Assembly: GCA_045534635.1 (NCBI GenBank)
Contig: JAZSKB010000004.1
Coordinates: forward strand, 22,942 to 86,941
Direction of reading: 5' to 3'
From: UBA1205 sp045534635
Lineage (GTDB): Bacteria; Bacteroidota; Bacteroidia; Bacteroidales; WCHB1-69
Length of the DNA stretch: 64,000 bases
Both the position numbers and the translations under genes were made by a program. How positions within the stretch are numbered: position 1 is the first letter of the stretch; each line of letters starts with the position of its first letter. Under the pieces are notes generated by a model, which was given only the letters and a program-made list of their open reading frames with translations, ran no database searches and was not told the DNA's origin. Positions 35,872-45,062 of the stretch are shown in pieces.

Positions 35872-36766
35872 TGCAGTATTGCTTTCGCAAAGTGTTGAAG
35901 GTTTGAATATTAAACCAGATGGCATTTATGTTGATGTTACTTTTGGAGCTGGAGGGCATTCAAGAGCAATATTGAAACAATTGAATGAAAAAGGAAAATT
36001 GTTTGCTTTCGACCAAGACGAAGATAGTTTGGCAAATCGTATAGAAGACTCTCGTTTTGTGTTGATTAACCATAATTTTAAATATATAAAAAATTACCTT
36101 AAATTATATGGAGTAACACAAGTAGATGGTATTTTAGGAGATTTAGGTGTGTCTTCTCATCAATTTGATAGTGAACAAAGAGGATTTTCTATTCGTTTCG
36201 ATTGTGATTTGGATATGAGAATGGATGTTCGCAAAAATATGAAAGCGGCAGATATTCTCAATACTTATTCTGAAATAGATTTGCGAAATTTATTTTATCG
36301 TTATGCGGAGGTAAATAATGCAAACAAATTAGCAAATATTATTGTTAAAGAAAGGATAAATTCTCCTTTTGGACGTTCATTGGATTTTCGTTCTCGTATA
36401 ACAGAATGTATCCCCAAAGGAAAAGAAAACAAATATTTAGCTCAAGTATATCAGGCTTTGCGAATAGAAGTAAATGAAGAATTAGAAGTATTGCAAACGC
36501 TATTGTGTCAAACACCAACATTGATAAAACCAGGTGGTCGATTGGTGATTATTTCTTATCATTCTTTGGAAGATAGATTGACCAAAATATTTATGCGAAG
36601 TGGCAATTTTGAAGACAAAATAGAAAAAGATTTTTATGGTAATATTTTGGCTCCTTTTGTTCCAATCAATCGAAAAGCAATAGTGCCAAGCGAGGAAGAA
36701 TTGGCAAATAATAATCGTAGTCGTAGTGCAAAATTAAGAATTGCAGAAAGGAGAATAAATGGATAA
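35849..36766 (+). CDS. rsmH: 16S rRNA (cytosine-1402-N4)-methyltransferase
   Basis: 305 aa from the ATG at 35849 (MEKSSYHNAVLL); an upstream in-frame ATG at 35828 would extend it by seven unlikely residues. SAM-binding motif VDVTFGAGGHSRAIL, GDLGVSSHQFD, RGFSIRFDCDLDMRMD and YHSLEDR are all present. Second gene of the standard cluster, overlapping mraZ by 23 bases and ftsL by 8. Confidence 0.95.
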   Translation: MEKSSYHNAVLLSQSVEGLNIKPDGIYVDVTFGAGGHSRAILKQLNEKGKLFAFDQDEDSLANRIEDSRFVLINHNFKYIKNYLKLYGVTQVDGILGDLGVSSHQFDSEQRGFSIRFDCDLDMRMDVRKNMKAADILNTYSEIDLRNLFYRYAEVNNANKLANIIVKERINSPFGRSLDFRSRITECIPKGKENKYLAQVYQALRIEVNEELEVLQTLLCQTPTLIKPGGRLVIISYHSLEDRLTKIFMRSGNFEDKIEKDFYGNILAPFVPINRKAIVPSEEELANNNRSRSAKLRIAERRING

Positions 36767-37142
36767 CTCTGCTACAATCAACAAAAAACACACAAAGTGG
36801 ACATCAAAAGTAAAAAAAGAGATTCGCTATGTGATGAATGGAAAAATTTTGCAACGAATAAATTGGAAAGAAAATTGGATATTTATTGTATATATTTTTG
36901 TTTTAATTATTATCTTAATATACAGAAATTTAAGTTATAGCAACAAAATTGACATCATCGAAAAGTACAACAAAGAAATTATGCTTTGTCGAGATAAAGC
37001 AATGGATATAAAAGAAGAAAATTATAATATCGGTTTAAGTATAGAAAAATCACTTTTGGAAATGGCAGAAGAAAATAATTTCAATACAAGTGGCTATTTA
37101 CCATTTGTGATACAACCAATAGAGAAAGGAGAAAAAGATTAA
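36759..37142 (+). CDS. ftsL: FtsL-like division protein
   Basis: 127 aa, single membrane helix (WIFIVYIFVLIIILIY, about residues 46-61) with a basic cytoplasmic N-terminus and a periplasmic coiled-coil part (IIEKYNKEIMLCRDKAMDIKEEN). Sequence similarity to FtsL is always weak; the call rests on topology and on its position between rsmH and ftsI. It overlaps both neighbours. Expected to recruit and activate FtsW-FtsI with FtsQ (and FtsB, not in the window). Confidence 0.78.
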   Translation: MDNSATINKKHTKWTSKVKKEIRYVMNGKILQRINWKENWIFIVYIFVLIIILIYRNLSYSNKIDIIEKYNKEIMLCRDKAMDIKEENYNIGLSIEKSLLEMAEENNFNTSGYLPFVIQPIEKGEKD

Positions 37143-39385
37143 TGAGCGAAAAACCCAAAAAAAATAAAGTTTTTGCTTTAAAAATCAAGATTATATATTT
37201 TATACTCTTGATTTTAGGGATTTTTGCTATGTGGAGAATGGTTTCACTTAAAATCAATTTGGGAAAATATTACAATGGATTGGCTATTCCTCAAGATAGT
37301 AGTGTTACCATAGAAAATAGAACTTTTGCTTTTGAATATTCAAGCGAAAATGGGAAAAGAGGAAATATTTGTTCAGAAGATGGAACTATTTTATTGACAG
37401 ATATTTATATTTACGATTTGTATTGGTTTCCTTCAAATGTAATAGGAAAAGATTCTGCAAGATTTATGGAAAAAGCAGATTCTTTGATAGATATATTTTG
37501 TCAAATCAATCCAAAATATAAGAGAGAATATTATGTTAAAAATATCAAAGAGAGATATATACAATTTCGTAAAGAATGGAATTCAGCCAACGAAAAAGAA
37601 AAAAGTAAAGATAAACAAGTTGCTCAAATAGGAAAATTAGAAAAACAACGTCTCAATAAAGAAAAAGTTTTAATATTGGTATCAAATATAGGAAAACCAA
37701 ATAAATGGGTTCGACAAAAACATATTAATGCAATAGATTCTCTTTTTGTAATATGGCATGGGGATAAACGATTTAAAGGAGGTTGTCAAAAAGATATTCG
37801 TTATGTAAGACGTCAACTTTCAGGAGATTTTCCCTCTTCTATTTTGGGAAGAATGGGAACAAAAATTAGTTCTGTCGGCATTGATAGTATGGTATTCAAC
37901 AATGGAATGGAAGGTTATTTCGATGAAGAATTATCAGGAGAATGTATGCCAAAACGTATTTTGAAAGTGAATGGATATACAATTCGTTTGCGAGAAAATA
38001 AAAACTTACAACCTAAAAGTGGAAAACATATAATAACCACAATAAATACAGATATTCAACGTGTTACAAAATCAGCATTGAATCGTTATCTCGCATTAGC
38101 AGAAGCTAAAAATGGTTGTGCAATAGTAATGGAAGTAAAAACAGGAGCAATAAAAGCAATTGTAAATTTAGACCGAGATGAAATTACTGGAAAATATATA
38201 GAACGAAGTGACCATACTATTATAGAACGATTTGAACCAGGTTCTACATTTAAATTAATAACCCTTTTGGCTGTATTAGAAACAGGAAAAATAGATACAG
38301 GTGATTTGGTAGAATGTGAAAAAGGTAAATATTCTTTAGCCAGAGCATTTGAAATATCAGATAATGAAGGATTATTCAATGCGGCTCGTATTGCTTTTGG
38401 TGATATTAATAAATTTGGGTTAGGAGTAGAAAAAATGGGATTACAAACAAATTTAGATATTGAAATAAAAGGAGCAAAACAACCATTGCTAAGAAGTGTA
38501 ACAACTTCATTAGCAGACTTTAAAAATATCACTCATGGATATAGTGTGAGTGTGCCTCCTATGTATATGTTGGCTTATTATAATGCAATAGCAAACAATG
38601 GAGTGTATGTTAAACCACATTTGTTGAAAGCAATGATAGACCCAAATTATGAAAACAAAAATAGAGAAGATTATGAATCTATTGTAATTAATAAAAAGAT
38701 TTGTACACAACGGACTATCAATAGAGCAAAAAAATGTATGGAAGGAGTTGTTGCTCATGGAACAGCACGCCGTATTCGTGATGAAAGATATTTTATGCAA
38801 TTGAAAGATAGTACAATAAATGCAATTCCACTTATTGCAGGAAAAACAGGAACGGCATTTATTTATGATGAAACAACAAAAACTTATAGTTCAACTTTGA
38901 AAAATTCATCATTTATAGGTTATTTTCCATCAGAAGCACCAAAATATACTTGTATGGTGCTCATCAAAGGAACAACATTAGATGCAAGTCGTTGTGCGGC
39001 TCCTGCATGTAAAGAAATTGCAGAAAAATTGATTACCAATCTCAATGAGTTTGATATTAGTAGTCAAGAAGGGAAAACATTGTTGCCTAATTGTAGTATC
39101 GGCAATAAAGAAGATATTGCTCAAATATATCAAACAATGGGAATAGATATTTATTACAAAGGCAATAGTGATTATGTTCGTGTGAACACAGAAGCAAATT
39201 CTGTCAAAACAACACCTATACAGATAGAAAATATACCATTATCTTCATTTTTAAAAGGTTGCAATGCTAAAGATGCAGTATATTTATTACAAAAAAAAGG
39301 TTATCAGGTAATAGTCAATGGAAGAGGAAAAGTGGTTAATTATTCTATACAAGGTAAAACAATAAATTTATATTTAACAAATTGA
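37142..39385 (+). CDS. ftsI: Septal transpeptidase (penicillin-binding protein 3 type)
   Basis: 747 aa. N-terminal membrane helix (IIYFILLILGIFAMW), a dimerisation domain, then the transpeptidase domain with Ser368-x-x-Lys371 (GSTFK), the S-x-N motif as SDN at 406-408 and KTG at 568-570. A C-terminal PASTA-like domain (AKDAVYLLQKKGYQVIVNG) is present, as in many Bacteroidota. A long insertion before the catalytic domain (about residues 95-250) is rich in Lys. Cross-links septal peptidoglycan together with FtsW. Confidence 0.94.
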   Translation: MSEKPKKNKVFALKIKIIYFILLILGIFAMWRMVSLKINLGKYYNGLAIPQDSSVTIENRTFAFEYSSENGKRGNICSEDGTILLTDIYIYDLYWFPSNVIGKDSARFMEKADSLIDIFCQINPKYKREYYVKNIKERYIQFRKEWNSANEKEKSKDKQVAQIGKLEKQRLNKEKVLILVSNIGKPNKWVRQKHINAIDSLFVIWHGDKRFKGGCQKDIRYVRRQLSGDFPSSILGRMGTKISSVGIDSMVFNNGMEGYFDEELSGECMPKRILKVNGYTIRLRENKNLQPKSGKHIITTINTDIQRVTKSALNRYLALAEAKNGCAIVMEVKTGAIKAIVNLDRDEITGKYIERSDHTIIERFEPGSTFKLITLLAVLETGKIDTGDLVECEKGKYSLARAFEISDNEGLFNAARIAFGDINKFGLGVEKMGLQTNLDIEIKGAKQPLLRSVTTSLADFKNITHGYSVSVPPMYMLAYYNAIANNGVYVKPHLLKAMIDPNYENKNREDYESIVINKKICTQRTINRAKKCMEGVVAHGTARRIRDERYFMQLKDSTINAIPLIAGKTGTAFIYDETTKTYSSTLKNSSFIGYFPSEAPKYTCMVLIKGTTLDASRCAAPACKEIAEKLITNLNEFDISSQEGKTLLPNCSIGNKEDIAQIYQTMGIDIYYKGNSDYVRVNTEANSVKTTPIQIENIPLSSFLKGCNAKDAVYLLQKKGYQVIVNGRGKVVNYSIQGKTINLYLTN

Positions 39386-39392
39386 ATTAGCA

Positions 39393-40853
39393 ATGAAAAC
39401 ATGGCAAGATATAATTAAAGGGATAAATATCAAACAATTGATAGGAAAGATACCACAAAAAGTATCTGCAATATGTTTTGATACACGTCAAGTGGTAAAA
39501 GATAGTGTATTTGTTGCACAAAAAGGAACCAAAGTAGATGGTCATCAATTTGTAAATCAGGCAATTGATGCAGGTGCAATTTGTGTTGTTGTAGAAGTAA
39601 TACCTGAAAATATTCGAGAAAATGTTTGTTATATACAAGTTGAAAATTCTTCTTTAGTATTGGCAATCATGGCAGATAATTTTTATGACCACCCATCGCA
39701 AAAGTTACGTTTAGTAGGAATTACAGGGACAAATGGCAAAACGACAACAGTTACTTTATTGTATAGATTGTTTTTGTCAATGGGTAAAAAAGTAGGTTTA
39801 TTGAGTACAATAGAAAATAGAATCAATGAAGAAGTAATACCCAGTACACATACAACACCAGATAGTGTGAAAATTAATGAAATGCTTGCGAAAATGGTTG
39901 ATGCTGGTTGTGAATATTGTTTTATGGAGGTTAGTTCTCATGCTATTGTACAAAATAGAATAAGTGGATTGCATTTTACAGGAGCTTTGTTTAGCAATAT
40001 TACACACGACCATTTAGATTATCATAAAACTTTTGCTCAATATAGAGATGCGAAAAAATTATTTTTTGATAATCTTCCTGCGACAGCATTTGCATTGACT
40101 AATTTAGATGATGCCAATGGTATTGTTATGCTACAAAATACTGTTGCCAAAAAATATACATATAGTTTGAATAATGCAGCATGTGATTTTAAAGCAAAAA
40201 TTATTGAATGTAATATTGAAGGAACGCAATTGAGAATTGCAGGAGATGATGTTTGGTTTAGATTAGTAGGAAAATTTAATTCGTATAATTTGTTGGCAAT
40301 TTATGCTACAAGTGTACTTTTGGGAATAGATAAACATTTGGTATTGCTTAAAATGAGTCTTCTTGAAGCTGCCGAAGGGCGTTTCTTTACTATGCGAGGA
40401 AAAAATGTTACGGTAATAGTAGATTATGCTCATACTCCCGATGCTTTGCAAAATGTTTTGGAAACAATCAATGCAGTGAGCAAACCAGAACAAGAAATAA
40501 TTACAGTAGTTGGTTGTGGTGGAGATAGAGATAAAACCAAACGTCCAGAAATGGCTAAAATAGCGTGCAAATTGAGCAATCGTGTGGTCCTTACTTCTGA
40601 TAATCCACGAACAGAAGACCCTAATGAAATATTGACAGATATGGAAAAAGGAGTAAGTACCGCTTATGAACCAACAACACTTGTTATTCCTGATAGAAAA
40701 CAAGCAATTAAATCTGCAATTGTGCAAGCAAAAAACAATAGTATTGTTTTGATTGCTGGCAAAGGACACGAAAAATATCAAGATATAAATGGAGTAAAAC
40801 ATCATTTTGATGATGTTGAAGAAGCACAGAAATATATTAAAGAATATGATTAA
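39393..40853 (+). CDS. murE: UDP-MurNAc-L-Ala-D-Glu:meso-diaminopimelate ligase
   Basis: 486 aa. Adds the third residue of the peptidoglycan stem. ATP loop GTNGKTTT at 112-119; the specificity motif DNPR at 403-406 indicates meso-diaminopimelate. All three Mur ligase domains are present, with HTPDALQNVL and GCGGDRDKTKRPEMA. Full length, in contrast to the murD gene two places downstream. Its substrate is the product that a working MurD must supply. Confidence 0.96.
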   Translation: MKTWQDIIKGINIKQLIGKIPQKVSAICFDTRQVVKDSVFVAQKGTKVDGHQFVNQAIDAGAICVVVEVIPENIRENVCYIQVENSSLVLAIMADNFYDHPSQKLRLVGITGTNGKTTTVTLLYRLFLSMGKKVGLLSTIENRINEEVIPSTHTTPDSVKINEMLAKMVDAGCEYCFMEVSSHAIVQNRISGLHFTGALFSNITHDHLDYHKTFAQYRDAKKLFFDNLPATAFALTNLDDANGIVMLQNTVAKKYTYSLNNAACDFKAKIIECNIEGTQLRIAGDDVWFRLVGKFNSYNLLAIYATSVLLGIDKHLVLLKMSLLEAAEGRFFTMRGKNVTVIVDYAHTPDALQNVLETINAVSKPEQEIITVVGCGGDRDKTKRPEMAKIACKLSNRVVLTSDNPRTEDPNEILTDMEKGVSTAYEPTTLVIPDRKQAIKSAIVQAKNNSIVLIAGKGHEKYQDINGVKHHFDDVEEAQKYIKEYD

Positions 40854-40910
40854 TATTTGATAATAAATTTATTAACAATAAATTAAATTAATATTTAACA
40901 ATTTTGTATT

Positions 40911-42170
40911 ATGCTTTATTATTTTTTTGATTGGTTAGACCAACATTTTGATTTACCGGGAATAGGTGTTTTTCATTATATTTCGTTTCGTACCGCTATG
41001 GCGGCGATGTTATCATTGTTTTTATCGCTTATCATTGGTAAATATGTGATAAAATTGTTACAAAAAAATCAAATTGGAGAAAGTATTCGAGACCTTGGTT
41101 TGCAAGGACAAATGGAGAAAAAAGGTACTCCAACGATGGGAGGTATAATTATTTTGTTTAGTATATTGTTATCGGTAATACTTTTCAATAAATTGGACAA
41201 TATTTACATTATCTTAATGATTGTTACAACAATTTGGTTAGGGTTACTTGGTTTTTTAGATGATTATATAAAGGTAAAAAAGAAGAAAAAAGAAGGTCTT
41301 CCTGCAAAATTGAAATTGATAGGACAATCATTATTAGGGTTGTTTGTTGGTTTAGTATTGTTTTTTCATCCAGAAGTAGTAATAAAAGAAAAATGTAGTA
41401 ACCCTAATTATGTTAGTACAGAAAATGTTTTTAGAGTAGAAAACAATCCAGATGAAGGAACAACAGGCTATGAATGTATTCAAGCACAAAAATCTACCAA
41501 AACTACAATACCATTTTTTAAAAACAACGAATTAGATTATGCATTGTTGCTCAAATGGTTGGGAGATGGTTATGAAAAATGGGCTTGGTTGATTTATATT
41601 CCAATTATTATTTTTATAATTGTTGCGGTAAGCAATGGAGCAAATCTCACAGATGGATTAGATGGTTTAGCCATTTCGGTAACGGCAATTATAGGGGTTA
41701 CTTTGGGGATACTTGCATACGTGTCAGGAAATACAATATTTGCAGATTATTTGAATATCATGTATATCCCCAATTCAGGAGAATTAATGATATTTACAGG
41801 AGCATTTGTAGGAGCGTGTTTGGGTTTTATGTGGTGGAATTCTTTTCCGGCACAAGTATTTATGGGAGATACTGGCAGTTTGGCTTTAGGAGGTATTGTT
41901 GCTGTATTTGCTATAATTATTCGTAAAGAACTTTTGATACCAATAATGTGTGGTATTTATTTAGTGCAAAGTCTTTCCGTTCTTTTACAAGTAGGATATT
42001 TTAAATATACTAAGAAAAAATATGGTGAAGGTAAACGTTTGTTTTTGATGGCCCCACTCCATCACCATTATCAGCGAAAAGGAATGCATGAAGTAAAAAT
42101 TGTACAGCGTTTCATTATTGTGGGATTAATGTTAGCTGTTTTAACCATTGTTACATTGAAATTACGATAA
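40911..42170 (+). CDS. mraY: Phospho-MurNAc-pentapeptide transferase
   Basis: 419 aa, about ten membrane helices. Transfers the pentapeptide precursor to undecaprenyl phosphate to make lipid I. Motifs: GTPTMGGI, LGFLDDYIKVKKKKKEGL, NGANLTDGLDGLA, FMGDTGSLALGG and the cytoplasmic LHHHYQRKG. A periplasmic insertion (about 160-215) with two Cys is longer than in E. coli; Bacteroidota MraY proteins are usually this long. 57 bases after murE. Confidence 0.96.
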   Translation: MLYYFFDWLDQHFDLPGIGVFHYISFRTAMAAMLSLFLSLIIGKYVIKLLQKNQIGESIRDLGLQGQMEKKGTPTMGGIIILFSILLSVILFNKLDNIYIILMIVTTIWLGLLGFLDDYIKVKKKKKEGLPAKLKLIGQSLLGLFVGLVLFFHPEVVIKEKCSNPNYVSTENVFRVENNPDEGTTGYECIQAQKSTKTTIPFFKNNELDYALLLKWLGDGYEKWAWLIYIPIIIFIIVAVSNGANLTDGLDGLAISVTAIIGVTLGILAYVSGNTIFADYLNIMYIPNSGELMIFTGAFVGACLGFMWWNSFPAQVFMGDTGSLALGGIVAVFAIIIRKELLIPIMCGIYLVQSLSVLLQVGYFKYTKKKYGEGKRLFLMAPLHHHYQRKGMHEVKIVQRFIIVGLMLAVLTIVTLKLR

Positions 42171-42183
42171 AAATATATTAATT

Positions 42184-42729
42184 ATGAAATTTGAAGATTT
42201 ACTTATAGAAAAATCGCAAACAATTGAAAGTAAAGCACAACTTTTAGAACAAAGATTGATTGCTATACGCCAACAAAATAGAGGAGAACTTCTAAATAAA
42301 ATGGAGTTTCAAAATCATAAAATGGAACAAGTAACTGTTTTTAGAGGAGTTTATTTCATTAATGATGCGAAAGCAGAAAATATTAATGCAACCTATTATT
42401 GTTTAGACCAAATGAAAAGTAGTGTTGTGTGGTTGGTAGAAGGTAAAAAACAAAATGTTAATTATCAAGAACTTATTCATTTTGTATCGCAAAAAGTAAA
42501 AGCGATTGTATGTATAGGAGAAGATAATGATAATATTAAAAAAACATTTAAAGGGCATACCAAAGTAATATTGGAATGTAAAGATATGGATACCGCTGTT
42601 CGTCAAGGATTTTATATAGCACAAAAAGGAGAAATAGTGTTATTGTCATCAGGGTGTCCTTGTGGAGAAATATATAAAAATTATATGGAACGAGGAGATG
42701 CTTTTAAACAAGCAGTAGCACAATTATAA
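42184..42729 (+). CDS. murD: MurD C-terminal ligase domain only (truncated D-glutamate ligase)
   Basis: 181 aa instead of about 440. From residue 45 it aligns by eye with MurD domain 3: NHKMEQVTVFRGVYFINDAK corresponds to HRLExVxxxxGVxFINDSK, and VWLVEGKKQNVNY, VKAIVCIGED, EIVLLSSGCPCGEIYKNY and ERGDAFKQAV follow in order. The UDP-binding domain 1 and the ATPase domain 2 (GxxGKTT) are absent. Only 13 bases separate it from mraY, so nothing is left to frameshift back. The DSKATN and SPACASFD motifs are changed to DAKAEN and SSGCPCGE. The first 45 residues are a charged helix that may be the end of domain 2. As it stands it cannot be a complete ligase. Confidence 0.85.
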   Translation: MKFEDLLIEKSQTIESKAQLLEQRLIAIRQQNRGELLNKMEFQNHKMEQVTVFRGVYFINDAKAENINATYYCLDQMKSSVVWLVEGKKQNVNYQELIHFVSQKVKAIVCIGEDNDNIKKTFKGHTKVILECKDMDTAVRQGFYIAQKGEIVLLSSGCPCGEIYKNYMERGDAFKQAVAQL

Positions 42730-42739
42730 ATTATTTATT

Positions 42740-43957
42740 ATGAACAACAACCGCATACAAGAATTTTTCCGTAAAGGCACTGGTGATAGAATTATTTGGA
42801 CAATAGTGATTTTTATTGCCATTTGTTCTATTTTTGCGGTGTATAGTACGGGTTCAAAGCTCAATGACTATCACAAGGAAAGTTTATGGTTTTTACTTAC
42901 CGAACATGTTTTTTATTTAGCGGTAGGTTTTTTGATAATGTATATTTTTCAATTTATAGATTATCGTTGGTTTAAAAGGTTAGCAAAAATAGGGCTTATT
43001 GTAGGTGTGTTTTTGTTGATAGCGACATTAGCATTTGGTGTAGTGGAAGGTGGTTCCAAAAGAAGTATTTCTATTTTAGGAAGAAAAGTGCAAACGATTC
43101 ATTTTATCGAACTTTGTACGGTTGTATATCTTTCTTCGTGGATAGCAAAAGCGAAAGAAAATATTAATGATATTAAACACAAATTTATTCCTATGTGTCT
43201 TTATATTTTCTTGTTTTGTCTTTTTATTATGTCTCAAAAAACATCTGCAAGTTTGATATTAGGTGTTACTTGTGTAGTTTTGCTTTTTGTTTCACAATTA
43301 AAGATTAAGTACTTTTTTGGTACATTTGGAATAATAATGATAGTAGGACTCTTGGGGTTGAGTGTATTGCTTTCTGATGCGGTAAATCCAAAAACAGATA
43401 ATGCTTTTTTCCGACGTATTGGAACAATGAAGGTACGTGTAGAAAGTTTTTTACATAGCGATAATACACATAAAGATATTATTACAACAGAGGCTGCAAT
43501 TGCTTCGAGTAGTCTTTTACCGCGACCGGGTGGAAATATTCATGGAAATAGTGTTCAAGAAAGTTATTCTGATTATATTTTTGCATTTTTTGTAGAAGAG
43601 TATGGTATATTTGCAGGGATATTTCTTGTATTTTTATATTTATCATTGTTTTATCGGGTAATTATTACCGCAAGAACTATTTCAACTTCCTTTGGAGCGT
43701 ATTTGGCTATTGGTATTGGTTTTTTGATAGTTTTTCAAGCAATGACACACATTTGTGTTTGTTTGGGAATTTTTCCAGCAACAGGAGAAACCTTACCTTT
43801 GTTTAGCAAAGGAGGTATTTCTATATTGACAACATCTTTTGCTGTCGGAATAGTTCTCAGTATAAGTCGAGAGGCAAAAGAAGAAATAAGAAAACGAAAA
43901 GAAGAATCTATTTTATTGAAACAACAAATAAATAGCAAAGGAGGTAAAAATGAGTAA
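42740..43957 (+). CDS. ftsW: Septal peptidoglycan polymerase FtsW (SEDS family)
   Basis: 405 aa, about ten membrane helices. Polymerises lipid II at the septum with FtsI. Recognisable: VYSTGSK after the first helix, GSKRSISI, the periplasmic loop GNIHGNSVQESYSDYIFAFF with the essential Asp, EEYGIFAG and TGETLPLFSKGGISIL. Compared with the usual family pattern the FQPSEL segment reads VQTIHFIEL and the loop before SDYIF is a few residues shorter. These may be lineage differences. Ten bases after the short murD, overlapping murG by eight. Confidence 0.92.
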   Translation: MNNNRIQEFFRKGTGDRIIWTIVIFIAICSIFAVYSTGSKLNDYHKESLWFLLTEHVFYLAVGFLIMYIFQFIDYRWFKRLAKIGLIVGVFLLIATLAFGVVEGGSKRSISILGRKVQTIHFIELCTVVYLSSWIAKAKENINDIKHKFIPMCLYIFLFCLFIMSQKTSASLILGVTCVVLLFVSQLKIKYFFGTFGIIMIVGLLGLSVLLSDAVNPKTDNAFFRRIGTMKVRVESFLHSDNTHKDIITTEAAIASSSLLPRPGGNIHGNSVQESYSDYIFAFFVEEYGIFAGIFLVFLYLSLFYRVIITARTISTSFGAYLAIGIGFLIVFQAMTHICVCLGIFPATGETLPLFSKGGISILTTSFAVGIVLSISREAKEEIRKRKEESILLKQQINSKGGKNE

Positions 43958-45062
43958 AAAAATGATAGTATCAGGAGGAGGAACAGGAGGACATATTTTT
44001 CCTGCTATCGCGATAGCAAATGCAGTAAAAGAACAAATTCCTGATATACAAATTTTGTTTGTTGGTGCCAATGGGCGTATGGAAATGAAACGTGTTCCAG
44101 AGGCTGGTTTTGAAATAAAGGGTTTAGATATTTATGGTCTTCGTAGAAAAATAACCTTAAAAAATTTAATAGAAAATTTAAAATTGCCTTTCCGAGTTTA
44201 TAAAAGTATGCAATCGGCAAAAGCAATTATCAAAGATTTTAATCCAGATATTGTTGTTGGTGTTGGTGGTTATGCAAGCGGTCCAACTTTGAAAGTTGCA
44301 GCTCAAATGGGAATACCAACACTTATTCATGAAGCCAATTCTTATCCTGGAGTGACTAATAAACTTTTGGCAAAAAAAGTAGATTGTATTTGTATTACAT
44401 ATAAAAGTGTTGAACAATATTTTCCAAGTGAAAAATTAGTTGTAACTGGAAATCCTATTCGGAAAGATTTACTTGAGGTAAAATATAGTAAAGAAGAAGC
44501 ATTGGCAGCATTTGGATTAAACTCCAATAAAAAAACATTGGCGATTATTGGTGGAAGTCTTGGAGCTGAAACTATAAATAAAAGTGTTCAATCTTTTGTT
44601 GAAGATTTGATAAAAAATGATATTCAAATTATTTGGCAAACGGGAGAGTCGTATTATAATTGTTTAGAAGACAAATATAAACATATAGAAGGTGTTAAGG
44701 TGATGCCATTTGTTAAAGAAATGGGATTGCTTTACAAGGCTTCGGATATTGTTATTTCACGGGCGGGAGCATTGTCTTTGTCAGAATTGTGTACGATAGG
44801 AAAACCTTGTATTTTAGTTCCTTCTCCAAATGTAGCAGAAGACCATCAAACAAAAAATGCTTCAGTTCTTGCTAATGCACAAGCGGCTATTATGGTTGTA
44901 GATAGTCAAGCGAAACATCAACTTAAAAATGTTGTATTATCTACTATCAACGATGAAGCAAAATTGATGTCTATGCAAGAAAATTTGTTGAAAATGGGAC
45001 AGCCTAATGCGGCAAAAATCATTGCAGATGAAGTTATTAAATTAATGGAAACAAAAAAATAA
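43950..45062 (+). CDS. murG: Lipid II synthase (UDP-GlcNAc transferase)
   Basis: 370 aa, GT-B fold on the inner face of the membrane; converts lipid I to lipid II. N-terminal SGGGTGGHIFPAIAIA, GVGGYASGPTLKVAA, HEANSYPGVTNKLLA, and the C-terminal donor site GGSLGAETIN and SRAGALSLSEL are intact. Full length. Starts inside the end of ftsW and ends one base into murC. Confidence 0.97.
   Translation: MSKKMIVSGGGTGGHIFPAIAIANAVKEQIPDIQILFVGANGRMEMKRVPEAGFEIKGLDIYGLRRKITLKNLIENLKLPFRVYKSMQSAKAIIKDFNPDIVVGVGGYASGPTLKVAAQMGIPTLIHEANSYPGVTNKLLAKKVDCICITYKSVEQYFPSEKLVVTGNPIRKDLLEVKYSKEEALAAFGLNSNKKTLAIIGGSLGAETINKSVQSFVEDLIKNDIQIIWQTGESYYNCLEDKYKHIEGVKVMPFVKEMGLLYKASDIVISRAGALSLSELCTIGKPCILVPSPNVAEDHQTKNASVLANAQAAIMVVDSQAKHQLKNVVLSTINDEAKLMSMQENLLKMGQPNAAKIIADEVIKLMETKK

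Noticed and set aside
40263..40805. 180-codon frame antisense to murE
   Set aside because: Lies fully inside a well-conserved gene and is Phe/Ile/Cys-rich, as expected from reverse reading of an AT-rich gene.
42170..42200. Frameshift as an explanation for the short murD
   Set aside because: Only 13 bases lie between mraY and the ORF, and the rest of MurD is not found in any other frame there.
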